From: an uncultured bacterium
GTDB taxonomy: Bacteria > Bacillota > Clostridia > Christensenellales > Borkfalkiaceae
Assembly: GCA_934871445.1 (NCBI GenBank)
Contig: CAKXBD010000105.1
Coordinates: 1 to 7,425 of the forward strand
Direction of reading: 5' to 3'
DNA: 7,425 nucleotides
A model generated the notes under the pieces. That model was not told the origin of the DNA. It was given only the letters and a program-made list of their open reading frames with translations, and searched no databases. The translations under genes and the position numbers were made by a program. Shown piece after piece: positions 7,106-7,425 of this stretch; position 1 is the first letter of the stretch, and each line of letters opens with the position of its first letter.

Positions 7106-7425
7106 AAAAAAGGACTATCCGAAATAACTCGGATAGTCCTTTTTTGGTGCACCAAAGACGATAAAGGTTGAACCCCTTTATCAGCAATAGCCTTGTCGGT
7201 ATCGACAAGGCTTATTTCTTTTATTTCCTTGTCGTTGCCGAAAGTCAGATAAGTTATTATATGGTCGTCATAAACAAATACCTTGTAAACAAGATTGTCA
7301 ATGAGTTTCTTTTGATAGCCTTTGTCCGACGGGTCGCCTTTGAGCATTTCAGCGATAAAGTCTATGATTTTCTCTTTCGTGATTTTCTTGCCCCGTTCAA
7401 GCTCGATTTGCGCTTTGCTCGCGCA
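6994..7425 (-). CDS. C-terminal part of a large serine recombinase (resolvase/integrase type), 5' end outside the window
   Basis: The minus-strand frame is open from the right edge and stops at TAA (6996-6994), giving 143 residues. Residues 6-62 (IELERGKKITKEKIIDFI, then LKGDPSDKGYQKKLIDNLVY, then VFVYDDHIITYLTF) match the conserved end of clostridial large serine recombinases. In that family a helix precedes a 'KGD-x-x-D-x-x-Y-(R/Q)-(R/K)-x-LID-x-(F/L)' segment and a 'YDD-(K/H)-I' strand pair, C-terminal to the zinc-ribbon and coiled-coil region. The catalytic Ser and resolvase domain would lie to the right, outside the window. Such enzymes integrate or excise mobile elements. After GVQPLSSLVHQ (84-94) the frame runs through a perfect hairpin (residues 94-107) and then a hydrophobic tail (108-143) with no family resemblance. 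The functional protein may effectively end near 7145, or the gene's native 3' end may have been replaced. It is convergent with the operon. Confidence 0.8.
   Translation of the reverse strand, partial: CASKAQIELERGKKITKEKIIDFIAEMLKGDPSDKGYQKKLIDNLVYKVFVYDDHIITYLTFGNDKEIKEISLVDTDKAIADKGVQPLSSLVHQKRTIRVISDSPFFLIIPAFPLCGSSGLFVSIHTFLTFCLFSYLSFIFLL
7106..7145. terminator. Perfect inverted-repeat hairpin, likely bidirectional intrinsic terminator
   Basis: The left arm 7106-7122 is A6 followed by GGACTATCCGA; the loop is AATAAC (7123-7128); the right arm 7129-7145 is TCGGATAGTCC followed by T6. The 17-bp stem has no mismatch. On the plus strand the T6 tract follows the GC-containing stem, as in an intrinsic terminator for the operon ending at 6878. 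On the minus strand the complement of the A6 tract does the same for the recombinase. The oddity is that it lies inside the recombinase open frame and about 230 bp after the GH20 stop. Confidence 0.8.
7143..7156. other. 14-bp perfect palindrome TTTGGTGCACCAAA at the hairpin edge
   Basis: The palindrome overlaps the last three T residues of the hairpin and encodes part of the recombinase's last family-like residues (SLVHQ). A perfect 14-mer palindrome somewhere in 7 kb is not rare by chance, so only its position, at the point where the recombinase stops resembling its family, makes it notable. It could be part of an attachment site or merely coding sequence. Confidence 0.35.
7189..7212. repeat. 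10-bp inverted repeat within the recombinase coding sequence
   Basis: AGCCTTGTCG (7189-7198) and CGACAAGGCT (7203-7212) are perfect complements around a 4-nt GTAT loop. On the plus strand a T-rich run (TATTTCTTTTATTT) follows, so this could act as a second terminator against transcription entering the recombinase gene. It also encodes ordinary residues (LVDTDKAIA), so function is uncertain. Confidence 0.4.

Noticed and set aside
7143..7180. A tRNA 3'-end remnant on the minus strand (GGTTCAA followed by a GGTGCACCA end)
   Set aside because: The putative T-arm does not pair in the right register, and no acceptor partner or anticodon arm is visible upstream; the sequence is within the recombinase coding frame.

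Overview
The window looks like a stretch of a low-to-moderate-GC Firmicutes (Bacillota, probably Clostridia) chromosome. The evidence is strong GGAGG/AAGGA ribosome binding sites, a Gram-positive style lipoprotein with bacterial Ig-like domains, a GH20 enzyme of the Firmicutes cytoplasmic type, and the end of a clostridial-type large serine recombinase. The style of the lipoprotein and hydrolases fits an uncultured gut or rumen Christensenellales-like lineage, but that is only an impression from the proteins.

Positions 1-6878 carry four plus-strand genes with gaps that suggest one operon: (i) the last 78 codons of an upstream gene resembling the C-terminal end of DUF4838 (glycosidase-like) proteins; (ii) about 20 bp later, a 1064-residue surface lipoprotein with Ig-like domains and a roughly 310-residue module present twice; (iii) overlapping it by 4 bp (ATGA), a 512-residue GH32-like five-bladed-propeller plus beta-sandwich protein; (iv) 35 bp later, a 617-residue GH20 beta-N-acetylhexosaminidase-like protein. 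The last two have no signal peptide and should be cytoplasmic. The simplest reading is a carbohydrate-use locus: a surface lipoprotein that may contact a glycan outside, and two cytoplasmic enzymes that trim imported oligosaccharides. No transporter or regulator is visible, so the upstream part of the operon is probably outside the window.

Positions 6879-7425 are different. An A/purine-rich, apparently non-coding stretch leads to a perfect 17-bp-stem hairpin flanked by A6/T6 tracts (7106-7145), which can terminate transcription in both directions. Immediately beyond it, on the minus strand and entering from the right edge, is the C-terminal end of a large serine recombinase. Its reading frame runs straight through the hairpin and ends only at 6994, giving a tail that does not look like the family. 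The operon therefore abuts the edge of a recombinase gene that often marks a mobile element.

The most unusual points are the internal duplication in the lipoprotein, the GH32-like enzyme without the canonical catalytic motif context, the pairing of GH32-like with GH20-like enzymes, and the recombinase frame read through a terminator-like hairpin next to a 14-bp palindrome. I did not find a clearly new defence, RNA or CRISPR system.
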